Source of the DNA: Sphaerochaeta associata
GTDB taxonomy: Bacteria > Spirochaetota > Spirochaetia > Sphaerochaetales > Sphaerochaetaceae
DNA: 64,000 nucleotides
Direction of reading: 5' to 3'
Assembly (NCBI RefSeq): GCF_022869165.1
Contig: NZ_CP094929.1
Coordinates: 1,426,001-1,490,000 of the forward strand
Part shown: positions 16,029 to 24,886 of the stretch, piece after piece
How positions within the stretch are numbered: the stretch's first letter is position 1
Layout of the letters: each line of letters begins with the position of its first letter
The notes under the pieces: model-generated
What the model was told of the DNA's origin: nothing
The model's input: only the letters and a program-made list of their open reading frames with translations
The model's database searches: none
Position numbers and translations under genes: made by a program

Positions 16029-17216
16029 ATGCATCTTTCCCCGCAAAAAACGGACACCATTCAATTCTGGGTCCTGAACGTCGCTTCATTTCTTGCACAG
16101 TTGACCATTGCCATGGTCAACCTCGCCCTGGTCTATCACCTCAGGCGGGTGTTTGCACTCGGGGCGGACGGGATCGGGCTGGCTGCCTCGATCGGTCCCG
16201 CCACCTATCTGGTATTCTGCATTCTTCTCGCGCCATACACCATCCATTACCGACCGCGTCATCTGGTCCAGCTGTCGTTGGCGGGGATGGGCTTTTCCGT
16301 GTTCCTGTTCGTCTCCACCCATACCTTGGTCGTTGCCTATATCGCCCTTGCACTCTACGGAGCCTTCATGAGCCTGCTGTGGCCGCAGATTGAAGGCTGG
16401 TTCTCCCGGGGAAAAGAGGGGGCGGGGCTCAATCGGGTGGCGAATGCTTTTAATTTCTCATGGTCGTTCGGGGTGGGAGTAAGTTCCTATATAGCAGGGC
16501 TGTTGGTCGAGCTGTCCACCACCATGCCGTTCTATGTATCGTTGCTGCTTTTCGCCGTAGTGTATCTCATCATATTCATCAGCAGCGCTTTGGTGCCCGG
16601 CATACGGGCTGTACAGAGCGAGCACTCCGACAACAAGGCAAACGCCAAGGTTGACCAAAGCACGCCGCTCAGGTTCTATGCCTGGGCCGGCATCATCGCC
16701 TTATACAGCGGCATGAGCGTCATCCTCACCATATTCCCTTTGTATGCGCAGGATGAGCTGGGAATCAGTGAAAGCCAGACGGGTCTCTTATTGCTCATCC
16801 GAGGAGTGGCAACCTGTCTCTCTTTCCTGGCGTTGGGCAGGCTTGAGTTCTGGCACTTCAAGAAACGCTACATTTTTCTCGTCCAGATACTGTTTGCCTT
16901 GTTCTGCCTTCTGGCTGCAGGCTTCACTTCCCCGATTCCCTATGCCTTTTTCTTTTTGGTCTTCGGCTTTCTCTTTGCATTCGCGTACGACCAGAGCATG
17001 TTCCATGGGGCGAGCGGCAGCATCAACCGTTCCCATCGGATGATCATCCATGAAGTATTGCTGACCATCGGCACCATCCTAGGAGCCGTCGGGGGAGGGT
17101 ACATCTATGAAAAGCTCTCCTTTTCGAGGCTTCTTTTGGTTGTTGCGTCTTCTGCCCTTGTCCTGGTGAGCATCGAGATGGCGATTGCATGTGTATGGCG
17201 TCAAAGAAAGCAATAG
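16029..17216 (+). CDS. Major facilitator superfamily transporter
   Basis: 395 residues with about twelve hydrophobic segments and a central cytoplasmic loop near residues 195-215 (QSEHSDNKANAKVDQS). The pattern WPQIEGWFSRGKEGAGLNRVANAFNFSWSFG between the fourth and fifth spans suits the MFS fold, but no substrate-specific motif was recognised. The open frame extends upstream to 15642 through the antisense of the PAP2 gene. ATG 16029 with TGGAG 6 nt ahead and a promoter just upstream is the sensible start. Substrate unknown. Confidence 0.85.
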   Translation: MHLSPQKTDTIQFWVLNVASFLAQLTIAMVNLALVYHLRRVFALGADGIGLAASIGPATYLVFCILLAPYTIHYRPRHLVQLSLAGMGFSVFLFVSTHTLVVAYIALALYGAFMSLLWPQIEGWFSRGKEGAGLNRVANAFNFSWSFGVGVSSYIAGLLVELSTTMPFYVSLLLFAVVYLIIFISSALVPGIRAVQSEHSDNKANAKVDQSTPLRFYAWAGIIALYSGMSVILTIFPLYAQDELGISESQTGLLLLIRGVATCLSFLALGRLEFWHFKKRYIFLVQILFALFCLLAAGFTSPIPYAFFFLVFGFLFAFAYDQSMFHGASGSINRSHRMIIHEVLLTIGTILGAVGGGYIYEKLSFSRLLLVVASSALVLVSIEMAIACVWRQRKQ

Positions 17217-17218
17217 GT

Positions 17219-17248
17219 TTTACACAAGGCCTCCGATTCGTATACAAT
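17219..17248 (+). promoter_or_regulatory. Promoter of the aconitase-isocitrate dehydrogenase operon
   Basis: TTTACA (17219-17224), 18-bp spacer and TACAAT (17243-17248), about 31 nt before the aconitase ATG. Confidence 0.5.
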
Positions 17249-17279
17249 AGGGTAATCATCTGCACAAGGAGTTGGATAT

Positions 17280-19217
17280 ATGGGCAAGACACTGACAGAA
17301 AAGATACTGCTTTCACATCTGAAGGAAGGAACGCTTGAGACGGGAAAGCCGATCGGCATCCTCATCGATCAGACACTGACCCAGGACGCCACAGGCACCA
17401 TGGCCTATCTCCAGTTTGAAGCGATGGGATTGAAGCGGGTGCAGAACGAGCTTGCAGTGAGCTATGTCGATCACAACACGATCCAGGTCGGCTTCGAAAA
17501 TGCCGACGACCATCGCTATCTGCAGACCGTCGCTGCCGCCAAGGGTGTCATTTTCTCCCGGCCGGGCAATGGAATCTGCCATCAGGTGCACCTTGAGCGC
17601 TTTGGAAAGCCGGGCAAAACGTTGCTGGGCAGCGACAGCCATACCCCGACCGGGGGTGGCATCGGCATGATCGCCATCGGAGCCGGCGGGCTGGATGTGG
17701 CTGTTGCCATGGCAGGAGGCCCTTTCCATCTCATCAGTCCCAAGGTGATTGAGATCAGGCTCACCGGTAAACTCAGACCCTGGGTTGCCGCAAAGGATGT
17801 AATTTTGGCCGTCCTTGAACGCTACGGGGTGAAGGGAAATGTTAATTGCATTTTCGAGTATACCGGAGACGGGGTTGCAACCCTTGAGGTCCCCGAGCGT
17901 TCGACCATATGCAATATGGGGGCGGAGTGCGGTGTCACCACCAGTATTTTCCCTTCCGATGAGAAGACCCGATCCTTCCTCAAGGCCCAAGGCAGGGAAG
18001 AGGACTGGACTGCCTTGTCTGCAGATGAGGGCGCTGTCTACGACGGTCTTTTTGAGATCGACCTTTCCACTCTCCAGCCAAAAATGGCGTGTCCTCACTC
18101 TCCTGGAAATATCGAAAACGTCTCCAAGCTTGCCGGCAAGCGGGTTGAGCAGGTGCTCATCGGTTCCTGCACCAATTCCAGCTATGCAGATATGAAGAAG
18201 GTCGCCGATATACTGGACGGGCACACTGTCGCCGAGCATGTGAGCCTTGGCATTGCACCGGGAAGCCGCGAGGTATTTCTGATGCTCAGCCAGGATGGTT
18301 CACTGGGCAAGTTCATCCAAAGCGGAGCACGCATTCTGGAAAGCGCCTGTGGATTTTGCATCGGCAACCACCAGAGTCCGGGAACGGACGGGGTGAGCTT
18401 GAGGACCAGCAATCGCAACTTCGAAGGCCGCAGCGGCACGAAAAGCGGACAGGTCTACCTGGTCAGCCCCGAGACCGCCGCTTTGGCCGCCATTACCGGA
18501 GTGTTCACCGACCCACTCTCAGATCATGGTATCAGCTATCCCCAGGTGGTGCATCCGACGCAGTTTCTGATTGATGATTCAATGTTCGTGTTTCCTCCCG
18601 AGGATGGTTCGAATATTGAGATTTTCCGAGGTCCCAATATTGGGGATCCCCCGAAAAATACAGCCCTCAAGGATAACCTGGAGGGGTATGTCACCATCAA
18701 GGTGGGGGATAAGATTACCACCGACCATATCATGCCGGCTGGAAGCCGCCTCAAGTACCGCTCGAACATACCGGTGTATTCCAAGTATGTCTTTGAGCCT
18801 GTCGACGAGCACTTCAGCCAGCGATGCACCGAGAATCAGGATAGGGGAAAGGACAACTTCATCGTTGCCGGCGCCTCCTACGGGCAGGGATCCAGCCGCG
18901 AACATGCTGCAATTTGTCCGATGTACCTCGGCGTCAAGGCTGTCATTGCCGTTTCCATCGAGCGCATCCACCAGAACAATCTCTGCAATTTCGGCATCAT
19001 TCCGTTGACCTTCGTCAACGAGGAGGACTATGCAAAGTTCGATTCCAACGATGAGCTGTTGCTGGAGAATGTGAAGGAGCAGATCAAGGGTGGTGAGGTG
19101 GTGCTCAAGAACAGGACCAAGAGCACCGAGATCGTCCTGCGATGCGACATCACCGACGAGCAGCGAAGCATGCTCATCAGCGGCGGTTTGCTCAATATAC
19201 TGAAGGAGAGGAATTGA
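17280..19217 (+). CDS. acnA: Aconitate hydratase
   Basis: 645 residues, typical of the shorter single-chain bacterial aconitases. The three cluster-ligating cysteines are present at 297 (IGSCTNSS) and 357/360 ([10 protein letters not shown]). [13 protein letters not shown] near 118 and the C-terminal swivel-domain motif [14 protein letters not shown] are also intact. It isomerises citrate to isocitrate through a [4Fe-4S] cluster in the cytoplasm. AAGGAG 8 nt from the ATG supports the start. Its TGA overlaps the ATG of the isocitrate dehydrogenase gene, so the two consecutive steps are made from one mRNA. Which acn subfamily symbol applies is uncertain. Confidence 0.93.
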   Translation: MGKTLTEKILLSHLKEGTLETGKPIGILIDQTLTQDATGTMAYLQFEAMGLKRVQNELAVSYVDHNTIQVGFENADDHRYLQTVAAAKGVIFSRPGNGICHQVHLERFGKPGKTLLGSDSHTPTGGGIGMIAIGAGGLDVAVAMAGGPFHLISPKVIEIRLTGKLRPWVAAKDVILAVLERYGVKGNVNCIFEYTGDGVATLEVPERSTICNMGAECGVTTSIFPSDEKTRSFLKAQGREEDWTALSADEGAVYDGLFEIDLSTLQPKMACPHSPGNIENVSKLAGKRVEQVLIGSCTNSSYADMKKVADILDGHTVAEHVSLGIAPGSREVFLMLSQDGSLGKFIQSGARILESACGFCIGNHQSPGTDGVSLRTSNRNFEGRSGTKSGQVYLVSPETAALAAITGVFTDPLSDHGISYPQVVHPTQFLIDDSMFVFPPEDGSNIEIFRGPNIGDPPKNTALKDNLEGYVTIKVGDKITTDHIMPAGSRLKYRSNIPVYSKYVFEPVDEHFSQRCTENQDRGKDNFIVAGASYGQGSSREHAAICPMYLGVKAVIAVSIERIHQNNLCNFGIIPLTFVNEEDYAKFDSNDELLLENVKEQIKGGEVVLKNRTKSTEIVLRCDITDEQRSMLISGGLLNILKERN

Positions 19218-20446
19218 TGGATACGGCGATCAGCATTGAAAACGGCAGGCTTTCGGTACCCGATCGGGTCACCATTCCCTTCATCGAGGGCGATGGCGTA
19301 GGTCCGGAAATTACCGCTGTAATGAAAAGCGTGGTCTCAAAGGCCGTCCAAAAAGCCTATCAGGGTAAACGTTCCATAGACTTTCTTGAGGTGCTGGCTG
19401 GCCAGAAAGCCAAGGATAGGGTGGGAACCTACCTCCCTGATGAAACCTTGGAAGCAGTCAACACCTACAAGGTTGCCATCAAGGGACCGCTTACCACACC
19501 CGTCGGCAAGGGCATCAGGTCGTTGAATGTAACGCTTCGCCAGACTCTGGACCTCTACGTCTGTCTCAGGCCGGTTGAGTACTTCAGGGGAGTTCCTTCC
19601 CCTGTAAAACATCCTGAGAACGTGGACATGGTGGTGTTTCGTGAGAATACCGAGGACATCTATGCCGGCATTGAGTGGGAAGCGGGAAGCAGCGATGTGC
19701 AGAAAGTATTGGATTTCCTCGCATCGGAGATGAAGGTGAAGAATATCCGCTTTCCCCAAAGCAGCGCACTCGGCGTCAAACCGGTGAGCCGCGAGGGAAG
19801 CGAGCGTCTGATCAGGGCCGCAATCACCTATGCTCTTGAGCATAATCGACGCAGTGTTACACTGGTGCATAAGGGAAACATCATGAAGTTCACCGAGGGC
19901 GGGTTCAATGCCTGGGGCTACGAACTTGCCAAACGAGAGTTCGGTGCCAGCTTGGATGAGAAGAAGCGTACTTTCATTGTGCGCAAGGACGGCAAGCCAT
20001 TATACATCCAGGATTGCATCTGTGATGCCTTTTTGCAGAACATCCTGCTCAAGCCGGAATCCTACGATGTGATAGCCACGCTGAACCTCAACGGCGACTA
20101 TGTCTCTGATGCCTTGGCTGCAGAAGTCGGTGGTATCGGCATCGCCCCGGGTGCCAATATCAATTACGAAACCGGCTATGCCATTTTTGAAGCCACTCAT
20201 GGCACCGCACCTGATATTGCCGGTAAGGATATGGTCAATCCGCTCTCATTGGTATTATCGGCTGTGATGATGCTTGAGTATCTGGGATGGGGCGAAGCTG
20301 CCGCGATGATCAAGAAAGCGGTCAGTAAGGCGATCGAGCAAGGCAGCGTCACTTCCGATTTCCATCAGGCGATGGTCAAGGAAGGAAGACCCTGCACCGC
20401 TGTAGGGACGGAAGCCTTCGGACGGCAACTGGCAGCTCTACTGTAG
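19217..20446 (+). CDS. icd: Isocitrate dehydrogenase, predicted NAD+-dependent
   Basis: 409 residues of the bacterial Icd family. The isocitrate-binding segment RSLNVTLRQ (101-109), with Ser102 at the site phosphorylated in E. coli Icd, is present, as is [14 protein letters not shown]. At the coenzyme site the E. coli NADP+ residues Lys344/Tyr345 (APKYAG) are replaced by Asp-Ile (HGTAPDIAG), and the Tyr391/Arg395 region reads VTSDFHQAM, so both of those residues are also lost. This is the pattern of NAD+-using enzymes; the cofactor call is inference from known determinants. The start is the ATG inside the aconitase TGATG overlap. It converts isocitrate to 2-oxoglutarate, the carbon skeleton for glutamate. 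Confidence 0.93.
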   Translation: MDTAISIENGRLSVPDRVTIPFIEGDGVGPEITAVMKSVVSKAVQKAYQGKRSIDFLEVLAGQKAKDRVGTYLPDETLEAVNTYKVAIKGPLTTPVGKGIRSLNVTLRQTLDLYVCLRPVEYFRGVPSPVKHPENVDMVVFRENTEDIYAGIEWEAGSSDVQKVLDFLASEMKVKNIRFPQSSALGVKPVSREGSERLIRAAITYALEHNRRSVTLVHKGNIMKFTEGGFNAWGYELAKREFGASLDEKKRTFIVRKDGKPLYIQDCICDAFLQNILLKPESYDVIATLNLNGDYVSDALAAEVGGIGIAPGANINYETGYAIFEATHGTAPDIAGKDMVNPLSLVLSAVMMLEYLGWGEAAAMIKKAVSKAIEQGSVTSDFHQAMVKEGRPCTAVGTEAFGRQLAALL

Positions 20447-21103
20447 TTTTACCTGGGAAAATTCGTCGATCAAGCCATGGACACCCTCCATGGCTTGCAT
20501 TGTCTCTCGGTCGCTGCCGGGGCTTGCAACCGCCCAAATGGTTCCAATTCCTGCCGATTTCGCCGAAAGTATACCCGCTTTAGTATCCTCGAAGACGGTG
20601 CATAGCGCCGGTTCGATCCCCAATGCCTTGCATGCATCGAGGTAGATGTCTGGTTCGGGTTTGCTTTTACGCACACCGTTGTCGTAGATGATCAGGTCCT
20701 CTGCTATGAGATTGCATAAATCGAACCATTTTTTGTATTGTTCGATATTTGACTTGCCCGCACTGGTGGCAATGGCCATCGGAATGTTGAGCTGTTTTGC
20801 ACGGGCGGCCAGGTCCAGAAAGCCGGGGGCGAGCCTCAGCGGTCGATTGCGTATACAAATTGTTCGATAGAGCAGCTCTTTCTCCTCGCCCAGGCGTTCC
20901 AGTTCCTTTTTCTCGGGCATGTATCCCAATATATAGGCGATGGTTTCTGCGTTGGTCCTTCCGTTCAGATAATAGCTTTCTGAAAGTGAAAGGGGTTTAC
21001 CCCGATACAATACGGAAACGCTGCTCCAAGCCTCACGATGGTAGTCGGAGTCCCAGAACAGCGTACCGTTGAAATCGAAAATCAAGGCCTTATCGGTCCT
21101 CAA
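20438..21103 (-). CDS. HAD-superfamily phosphatase (phosphoglucomutase-like subfamily)
   Basis: About 221 residues. HAD motif I is DFNGTLF, so the second Asp, the usual acid/base, is Asn. Motif II is IATSAGKS, motif III Lys lies in [15 protein letters not shown], and motif IV is [15 protein letters not shown]. The cap inserted after motif I is the helical type of beta-phosphoglucomutase and related phosphatases. The Asp-to-Asn change would be expected to slow or alter hydrolysis, though DFNGT occurs in other HAD proteins. A TTG at 21103 with AAGGTG 7 nt upstream is preferred to the ATG at 21124, which has no ribosome site. It overlaps both citrate synthase upstream and icd (convergent, 9 bp). 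Substrate unknown. Confidence 0.82.
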   Translation of the reverse strand: MRTDKALIFDFNGTLFWDSDYHREAWSSVSVLYRGKPLSLSESYYLNGRTNAETIAYILGYMPEKKELERLGEEKELLYRTICIRNRPLRLAPGFLDLAARAKQLNIPMAIATSAGKSNIEQYKKWFDLCNLIAEDLIIYDNGVRKSKPEPDIYLDACKALGIEPALCTVFEDTKAGILSAKSAGIGTIWAVASPGSDRETMQAMEGVHGLIDEFSQVKLQ

Positions 21104-22385
21104 GCGGTACCACCTTGCGTACATGGGGTCCCGAGTATACTTGTCTCGGCCGGCCGATCTTCTGATACGGATCGTGCCTCCATTCCAACCAGTGTGCTAT
21201 CCAGCCGGGGAGCCTGCCCATGGCGAACAACACGGTGAACATCGATTCGGGAATTCCCATGGCGTGGAAGATGATGCCGGTATAAAAGTCAACGTTCGGA
21301 TAGAGATTGCGCTCGATGAAATACGGGTCCTTCAGGGCAGCCTGTTCAAGCTCCATGGCTATCTGCAACAAGGGGTCGGTCTGGCTGTCGGCTCTCAGGA
21401 TCTGCTGACACAGTTTCTTGGCGATCTTGGCCCTGGGGTCGTAGGTCTTGTACACCCGGTGTCCGAATCCATAGAGCAGGAAAGAGGAGTCTTTGCTCTT
21501 GGCAAGTTCCAGCACCTTCTCAATACTCAGCCCCTCGGAGTAAATCTGGTTGAGCATCTGCATGACCGCCTGGTTGGCTCCTCCGTGCTTGCTACCCCAC
21601 AGGGCGCAGCAACCGGCAGCCACCGATGCATACAGGTTGGCCTCGCTGCTGGCCACCAAACGTACCGCACTGGTGGAACAGTTCTGTTCGTGGTCTGCAT
21701 GGAGGATCAAGAGGATGTTCAATGCCTTGACGTGCAATGGATCGGGTATATATGCGTTGACCGGGGTGTGAAACAGCATGTTGAGGAAGTTCTCGCAGTA
21801 GGAGAACTTGTATGAAGGATCGACGAAATCCAAACCATTCATCTGCCGATAACTGAAGGCCGCAATTGTTCTCATTTTGGAGAGCAATCGGCTGACGGTC
21901 AGGTCGACGTTTTCCTCAGGGTCGGCATCCTCGAGTTCGGGGTAGAATGCCGAAAGAGAGGCGACCATGGCCGAAAGAATCGACATCGGATGAGATTCCT
22001 GCGGGTAATCCCGGAAGAAGTTGCGCATATCCACATGCAGCAGTGAGTGGCGGTTGAGCATTTCTGCATAGGTGTGCCGTTGGGCAAGCGTGGGAAGCTC
22101 GCCTTTGATCAGCAGGTGTGCAACCTCAACGAAGTCGCAATGTTCCACCAAGTCCTCGATATCGTATCCTCGATAGCGGAGGATGCCGCGTTCTCCATCG
22201 ACAAAGCAGATGGAGCTCATGCAGGATCCTGTGTTCACAAAGCCGGGGTCATACGTTATGAAACCGGTCTGCTTGCGCAGGGAGGTTATATCAATCGATT
22301 TGCCTCCCATATTGTCCGTGATGACGGTTAAGTCCACTTCCTTGTCGCCAAGTACAAGCTTGGCAGCTTCTTTCTGGATTTCCAT
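21090..22385 (-). CDS. gltA: Citrate synthase
   Basis: 431 residues, standard for bacterial citrate synthase. Visible features are GFVNTGSCMSSICFVDG..ILRYRGY near the start, the active-site His segment LHADHEQNCSTS, the second His in WGSKHGGANQAV, and GFGHRVYKTYDPRA. It condenses acetyl-CoA and oxaloacetate to citrate. AAGGAGG 7 nt before the ATG marks the start. With acnA-icd just downstream on the opposite strand, the window holds the whole oxidative branch from oxaloacetate to 2-oxoglutarate. No 2-oxoglutarate dehydrogenase is nearby, in keeping with a biosynthetic role (inference). Confidence 0.95.
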   Translation of the reverse strand: MEIQKEAAKLVLGDKEVDLTVITDNMGGKSIDITSLRKQTGFITYDPGFVNTGSCMSSICFVDGERGILRYRGYDIEDLVEHCDFVEVAHLLIKGELPTLAQRHTYAEMLNRHSLLHVDMRNFFRDYPQESHPMSILSAMVASLSAFYPELEDADPEENVDLTVSRLLSKMRTIAAFSYRQMNGLDFVDPSYKFSYCENFLNMLFHTPVNAYIPDPLHVKALNILLILHADHEQNCSTSAVRLVASSEANLYASVAAGCCALWGSKHGGANQAVMQMLNQIYSEGLSIEKVLELAKSKDSSFLLYGFGHRVYKTYDPRAKIAKKLCQQILRADSQTDPLLQIAMELEQAALKDPYFIERNLYPNVDFYTGIIFHAMGIPESMFTVLFAMGRLPGWIAHWLEWRHDPYQKIGRPRQVYSGPHVRKVVPLEDR

Positions 22386-22523
22386 ATACGTGCCTCCTTA
22401 AGGGGGTCTGATGCATATAATTTCGAAAACAGCGAGAACCGTCTGCCTTCGATTACGGACAATATGACAAAAATGTATCGTATATTCCCCTTTTTGGAAA
22501 TACAGCGACACAGAAACCTTTAC

Positions 22524-22552
22524 TTTTCATTTCACTTTGCGCACTATATACT
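22524..22552 (+). promoter_or_regulatory. Leaderless-type promoter of the ArsR-family gene
   Basis: TTTTCA (22524-22529), 17-bp spacer and TATACT (22547-22552), then 6 nt to ATG 22559. Confidence 0.5.
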
Positions 22553-22558
22553 ATTACC

Positions 22559-22885
22559 ATGCGTAGCCCAGACAACCGCTCGGAAGAGATAGTTCTCCCC
22601 TTGGAAGAGGAAATCGTCGATATTGCCGATTTCTTCAAAGTTTTCGGCGATCCCACCCGCCTAAAAATCCTCTTCCTTCTCGAACAAGGAGAGAGGGGAG
22701 TGAATGCAATCAGTGAAGAACTGGGCATGCAGCAGAGCACCATCAGTCAGCAACTCAAACTGCTGAGAGCATGTCGTTTGGTACGATTCCGCAAGGACGG
22801 CCGCAATGTGCTCTACCGACTGAACGATGAGCATATCCACGACATCCTTGCGTTGGGTATCGAGCACTATCAGGAGTTGCAGTAA
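22559..22885 (+). CDS. ArsR/SmtB-family repressor with a zinc-type alpha-5 site
   Basis: 108 residues. The winged helix-turn-helix runs from ADFFKVFGDPTRLKILFLL through GMQQSTISQQLKLLRACRLV to the wing RKDGRNVLYRL. The last helix carries Asp90, His92, His103 and Glu106, which is exactly the D-x-H-x10-H-x2-E spacing of the Zn(II)-sensing alpha-5 site of SmtB. The ELCVCDL arsenic motif is absent. It should release DNA when zinc binds. No zinc exporter gene lies beside it, so its target is elsewhere or is not metal export. There is no Shine-Dalgarno site, and the promoter predicts a leaderless message. Confidence 0.88.
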   Translation: MRSPDNRSEEIVLPLEEEIVDIADFFKVFGDPTRLKILFLLEQGERGVNAISEELGMQQSTISQQLKLLRACRLVRFRKDGRNVLYRLNDEHIHDILALGIEHYQELQ

Positions 22886-22889
22886 CGTT

Positions 22890-23360
22890 TCAATACAGCT
22901 CCTTGTCCATTGCCTGGTACTCCTCGAAGAGAGGAAGGCAGGCCGATCGATCGCTCTGATGCAGGGAGAGAACCGAGGCATCACTGCATCCTCTGTTGAT
23001 GTACCGATAGATGAAATCATCGCGGAAGCCAATCGCCTGGGCATCCTGCGGTGTGCATCCATAGTATACCTGCTTGATGTTTGCCCAGATGCAGGCTGAC
23101 AGGCACATGGGACAGGGATAGCAGGTAGTATAGAGGACGCTGCCGCTCAGGTCATGAGTCCCTTTTTCCTTGCAGGCTTGTCTGATGACATTCACTTCAG
23201 CGTGGGCGGTCGGATCGTGACTTCCGAGGACAGTGTTCGATGCAATAAACACCTCTCCTTGATCATCCACCAGCAGGGCTCCAAAGGGACCACCCAGATT
23301 TTCTTGCATTGTCTTACGCGCCTTCTCTACTGCTTGCAGCAAGTATGCTCGATCATCCAT
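22890..23360 (-). CDS. Guanine deaminase-like nucleoside/base deaminase
   Basis: 156 residues of the cytidine-deaminase fold. The zinc ligands are in DPTAHAEVNVIRQA (His and catalytic Glu) and TCYPCPMCLSA (two Cys). The segments IWANIKQVYYG and IGFRDDFIYRYI closely follow Bacillus GuaD, pointing to guanine to xanthine conversion rather than tRNA adenosine deamination. GAGGAG 5 nt before the ATG at 23360 is preferred to the GTG two codons earlier. Tail-to-tail with the ArsR gene. Confidence 0.83.
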   Translation of the reverse strand: MDDRAYLLQAVEKARKTMQENLGGPFGALLVDDQGEVFIASNTVLGSHDPTAHAEVNVIRQACKEKGTHDLSGSVLYTTCYPCPMCLSACIWANIKQVYYGCTPQDAQAIGFRDDFIYRYINRGCSDASVLSLHQSDRSACLPLFEEYQAMDKELY

Positions 23361-23410
23361 AACCACTCCTCACCAGCATAGTGTAGCATAGAAAATCTCT
23401 ATGGACCTTG

Positions 23411-23437
23411 AAAAAAACCGCCTCCATCGGAGGCGGT
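23411..23437 (-). terminator. Rho-independent terminator of argG
   Basis: Minus-strand stem ACCGCCTCC/GGAGGCGGT followed by a run of seven T, just after the argG stop codon. Confidence 0.92.
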
Positions 23438-23444
23438 CGGCTGC

Positions 23445-24668
23445 CTAGTTGGTATCCCGTTTGGCGCTTGCCATGAGTCGGATGGCATTGATATTGATGA
23501 ATCCCTTGCAGTCCACCGGCTGATAGCCCCCGGCCTTGTCCATGGAGCCCAGCGCCTCATTGTAAAGCGAGACCGGACTCGAGACTCCTGCGAAGATTAC
23601 ATTGCCCTTGTAGAGGACCACTTTGCTTGTACCGCTGACATTCTTTTGGCTCTGTTCAAAGGCGGCTGTAAGCATTTCGAATTCAGGGGCTCCCCAGTAC
23701 CCGTTGTAAATGAGCTGGGCATACTTGGGCATCAGCGAGTCACGCAGGTGCATCACTTCCTTGTCCATGGTGATGCCTTCCAGATTGTGATGTGCCTTCC
23801 AAAGGATCTCACAACCAGGGGTTTCATACACACCGCGGCTCTTGATGCCGATATAGCGGTTCTCCACCATGTCCACACGGCCGATGGCATTGTCGTGACC
23901 AAGCTTGTTCAGATAGAGAATCATCTGCAAAGGATCGGTGACGACCGTCTTGTCCTCTTCATTGGTAACAGAAACCGGAAGGCCGTTCTTGAACTCGAAG
24001 GTCAGAAGCGTCTCCTTGTCCGCAGCCATCCTGGGGCTGAGCGTCAGGCTGAACACATCTTCTTCGCACCGCTTGGAGGGGTCTTCCAGGATGCCCGCCT
24101 CGTGGCTGATGTGGATAAGATTCTCATCCTCGCTGTACGGTTTCTTGGTGGAAGCCTTGATGGGAATGCCGTACTTTTGGGCGTAGGCTATCATATCGCT
24201 TCTTCCTTCGAATTGCGTCAGCCACTCGGGGTCCTTCCATGGGCTGATGATTTTCACCTGTGGCATGTGCATGTAATAACCGAATTCAAAGCGGACCTGG
24301 TCGTTTCCCTTTCCTGTTGCACCGTGGGCAACATAAACCGTTCCTTCCTTGCGGGCGATTTCAATCTGGCGTTTGGCGATGATGGGCCTGGCCAGTGATG
24401 TTCCCAGCATGTAGGTGCCTTCATAGATGGTATTCGCCTTCAGCGCAGGGAAAATATAGTCGGTAACCAATTCCTTGCGCAGGTCTTCGACATAGACCTT
24501 GGAGGCACCGGTAGCCAGTGCTTTCTTCTCGATGGCGGCAAAATCCTCGTTCTGACCGACGTTCGCAACATAGGCGATGACGTCAAAGCCCTTGTTTGCC
24601 AGCCACTTGAGGATTACAGAGGTATCGAGACCTCCACTATAGGCAAGAATGATTTTTTCCTTATTCAT
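23445..24668 (-). CDS. argG: Argininosuccinate synthase
   Basis: 407 residues, the usual length. The ATP-pyrophosphatase loop AYSGGLDTS (about 9-17) starts the protein. [24 protein letters not shown] and the citrulline/aspartate-binding region are present. It joins citrulline and aspartate using ATP, the penultimate step of arginine synthesis. GGGAG about 8 nt ahead of the ATG supports the start. It is a single-gene unit with a strong terminator. Upstream lie a near-perfect ARG box and a second weaker one overlapping the probable promoter, so repression by arginine through ArgR is likely. Confidence 0.96.
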   Translation of the reverse strand: MNKEKIILAYSGGLDTSVILKWLANKGFDVIAYVANVGQNEDFAAIEKKALATGASKVYVEDLRKELVTDYIFPALKANTIYEGTYMLGTSLARPIIAKRQIEIARKEGTVYVAHGATGKGNDQVRFEFGYYMHMPQVKIISPWKDPEWLTQFEGRSDMIAYAQKYGIPIKASTKKPYSEDENLIHISHEAGILEDPSKRCEEDVFSLTLSPRMAADKETLLTFEFKNGLPVSVTNEEDKTVVTDPLQMILYLNKLGHDNAIGRVDMVENRYIGIKSRGVYETPGCEILWKAHHNLEGITMDKEVMHLRDSLMPKYAQLIYNGYWGAPEFEMLTAAFEQSQKNVSGTSKVVLYKGNVIFAGVSSPVSLYNEALGSMDKAGGYQPVDCKGFININAIRLMASAKRDTN

Positions 24669-24741
24669 ATTGCTTCTCCCTGCTCGGTATGTTCAATCTG
24701 GATGCAGTGTAGTGAACGTACACAGGAATGACAAGAGGTTT

Positions 24742-24755
24742 TGTATAAATATTCT
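24742..24755. promoter_or_regulatory. ARG-box-like operator at the argG promoter
   Basis: TGTATAAATATTCT matches the ARG-box pattern at all but the last base. It overlaps the probable -10 of argG (TAGAAT or AATATT on the minus strand near 24748-24756). Confidence 0.55.
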
Positions 24756-24804
24756 ATAAAATACTGAAATATGCAAGAAAAGAGTGAGTTTGGTCCAAAT
24801 ATGG

Positions 24805-24818
24805 TGAATTAATATTCA
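24805..24818. promoter_or_regulatory. ARG box upstream of argG
   Basis: TGAATTAATATTCA fits the ARG-box consensus at every constrained base and is a near-perfect inverted repeat. Its centre is 63 bp (about six helical turns) from the promoter-proximal box. Confidence 0.7.
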
Positions 24819-24851
24819 TAAAAACTAATTCGAAAAATATCGAAATAGAAC

Positions 24852-24880
24852 TTGTCAAATTTCTTGTTCCCTCGTATACT
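24852..24880 (+). promoter_or_regulatory. Leaderless-type promoter of the ABC exporter operon
   Basis: TTGTCA (24852-24857), 17-bp spacer and TATACT (24875-24880), then 6 nt to ATG 24887. Confidence 0.65.
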
Positions 24881-24886
24881 GCAACT

